From positions 1-8,427 of the forward strand of contig JAEWIW010000167.1 of assembly GCA_023386855.1 (NCBI GenBank): 8,427 bases of DNA, written 5' to 3'. The first letter of the stretch is position 1. Every line of letters starts with the position of its first letter. Shown in pieces: positions 7,494-8,427 of this stretch. Under the pieces are notes generated by a model. The model had not been told where the DNA came from, did not search any database, and saw only the letters and a list, made by a program, of their open reading frames with translations. The position numbers and the translations under genes were made by a program. This stretch comes from Bacteroidota bacterium. Lineage in GTDB: Bacteria; Bacteroidota; Bacteroidia; Chitinophagales; Chitinophagaceae.

Positions 7494-7519
7494 TTGACCA
7501 GGTATATAATTTGACCAGG
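7494..7519 (+). repeat. Short direct repeat at the junction with pabB
   Basis: TTGACCAGG occurs at 7494-7502 and again at 7511-7519, separated by TATATAAT. The first copy begins right after the stop codon of the upstream gene, and the second begins with the proposed TTG start of pabB. It may be a chance 17-bp duplication or an operator-like site. Confidence 0.4.
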
Positions 7520-8427
7520 ACCTTTTTCTCATTCAGGGTTTCTGAACCAAAGCAATTCAAGCATAAGATGTTGAACTGGGCTAACCGGTTCAACATCTGT
7601 TGTTTTCTGGATAACCATCATTATGATCACCAGGAAAAAAAATTTGATGTATTGCTTGCGGCAGGCGATGCAGGATTTATAGAAGCAGGCGCAGGTAACG
7701 CATTTGAACAGCTTAAAACATTTTATAACCAGCACCGCGACTGGATCTTCGGTCATTTCAGTTATGATCTTAAAAATGAAACAGAAGCACTGCATTCTGA
7801 AAACCCTGATCATATACATTTTCCCCAGCTTTATTTTTTTGTTCCCCTATATATACTTCGATTAAAAGATCAGCAGCTTGAAATAGGTATACAGGTAAAC
7901 AGGAACCCGGGCAATGAAAGCCTGGAAGAGGCCAGGAAATTGGCAGAAAAAATTTTTGAACAGGTGAAAGCGGAAGAACTAACGGGGATGGGTAAGCGAA
8001 ATTATCTTTCCCTGCTACCACGATTTTCACAACAGGAATATATCGGGACGATTAAAAAACTTCAGAAACATATTCTTCGTGGTGATTGTTATGAGATCAA
8101 CTTCTGCCAGGAATTCTATAGCGAACAGGCCAGGATTGATCCTGCAGGCACCTACATTTCACTTAGCGAATTATCACCTAATCCATTTTCTGCCTATTAT
8201 AAACTCGGCGATAAATATTGTCTTTGTGCAAGCCCTGAGCGGTTTCTAAAAAAAGAAGAAGAAAGGCTTATTTCACAACCTATCAAGGGAACAAGTGCCC
8301 GTGATCATTTAGATCATGAAAATGATATAGCAAGCAGGCTGTCATTATCCGCTAGTGAAAAAGACAGGGCGGAAAACGTAATGGTAGTTGACCTGGTAAG
8401 AAATGATCTGTCCAGGATATGTAAGGA
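7511..8427 (+). CDS. pabB: Aminodeoxychorismate synthase component I (PabB), C-terminus cut by window edge
   Basis: PabB converts chorismate and ammonia to 4-amino-4-deoxychorismate on the way to p-aminobenzoate and folate; a PabA-type glutaminase supplies the ammonia. 305 codons are visible. The chorismate-binding domain begins near 165, with GDCYEINFCQEF (191-202), the SPERF motif (241-245, Glu243), QPIKGT (256-261) and ENVMVVDLVRNDL (288-300). Lys259 in PIKGT is the residue that acts as nucleophile in E. coli PabB, whereas anthranilate synthase TrpE has Ala there; this favours PabB over TrpE. The start is uncertain: the frame is open upstream of the ATG at 7568, and the extra residues (TRTFFSFRVSEPKQF) look like a normal PabB first strand, so I prefer TTG at 7511. 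No Shine-Dalgarno site is obvious. The 17-nt gap to the preceding gene suggests co-transcription. The final C-terminal part lies outside the window. Confidence 0.92.
   Translation, partial: MTRTFFSFRVSEPKQFKHKMLNWANRFNICCFLDNHHYDHQEKKFDVLLAAGDAGFIEAGAGNAFEQLKTFYNQHRDWIFGHFSYDLKNETEALHSENPDHIHFPQLYFFVPLYILRLKDQQLEIGIQVNRNPGNESLEEARKLAEKIFEQVKAEELTGMGKRNYLSLLPRFSQQEYIGTIKKLQKHILRGDCYEINFCQEFYSEQARIDPAGTYISLSELSPNPFSAYYKLGDKYCLCASPERFLKKEEERLISQPIKGTSARDHLDHENDIASRLSLSASEKDRAENVMVVDLVRNDLSRICK

Overview
The window looks like chromosomal core DNA from a member of the Bacteroidota, probably near the Chitinophagaceae, though the family is only a guess. Three observations support the phylum. The ClpP, trigger factor, tandem-Usp and Rel proteins have the sequence character usual for that phylum. 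Promoter-like sites match the Bacteroidota -7 consensus TAnnTTTG upstream of tig (TACCTTTG), the tRNA (TACATTTG) and purA (TATTTTTG). Classical Shine-Dalgarno sites are largely absent.

The left half is read leftwards on the minus strand. It holds the N-terminal part of clpP (1-465), a 306-bp gap, tig (772-2142), a two-domain universal stress protein gene (2293-3108) and tRNA-Leu(UAG) (3195-3276). The gap contains a strong intrinsic terminator for tig and an array of 33-bp tandem repeats, so clpP probably has its own promoter here. The tig mRNA leader can fold into nested hairpins with a possible pseudoknot.

The right half is read rightwards: the bifunctional (p)ppGpp synthetase/hydrolase rel (3358-5583), purA (5685-6953), a small acidic/basic block protein of unknown function (7053-7493), and pabB, cut by the window end. 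The tRNA-Leu and rel promoters diverge from an 81-bp gap, and their predicted -33 elements overlap.

Functionally, this is a proteostasis and growth-control neighbourhood: chaperone (tig), protease (clpP), stress protein (usp), stringent-response enzyme (rel), a purine enzyme (purA) whose E. coli relative is inhibited by ppGpp, and folate precursor synthesis (pabB). No mobile element, CRISPR array, prophage or defence system is visible. The least explained items are the 33-bp repeat array with a possible 45-residue repeat peptide, the structured tig leader, and the disordered acidic protein between purA and pabB.
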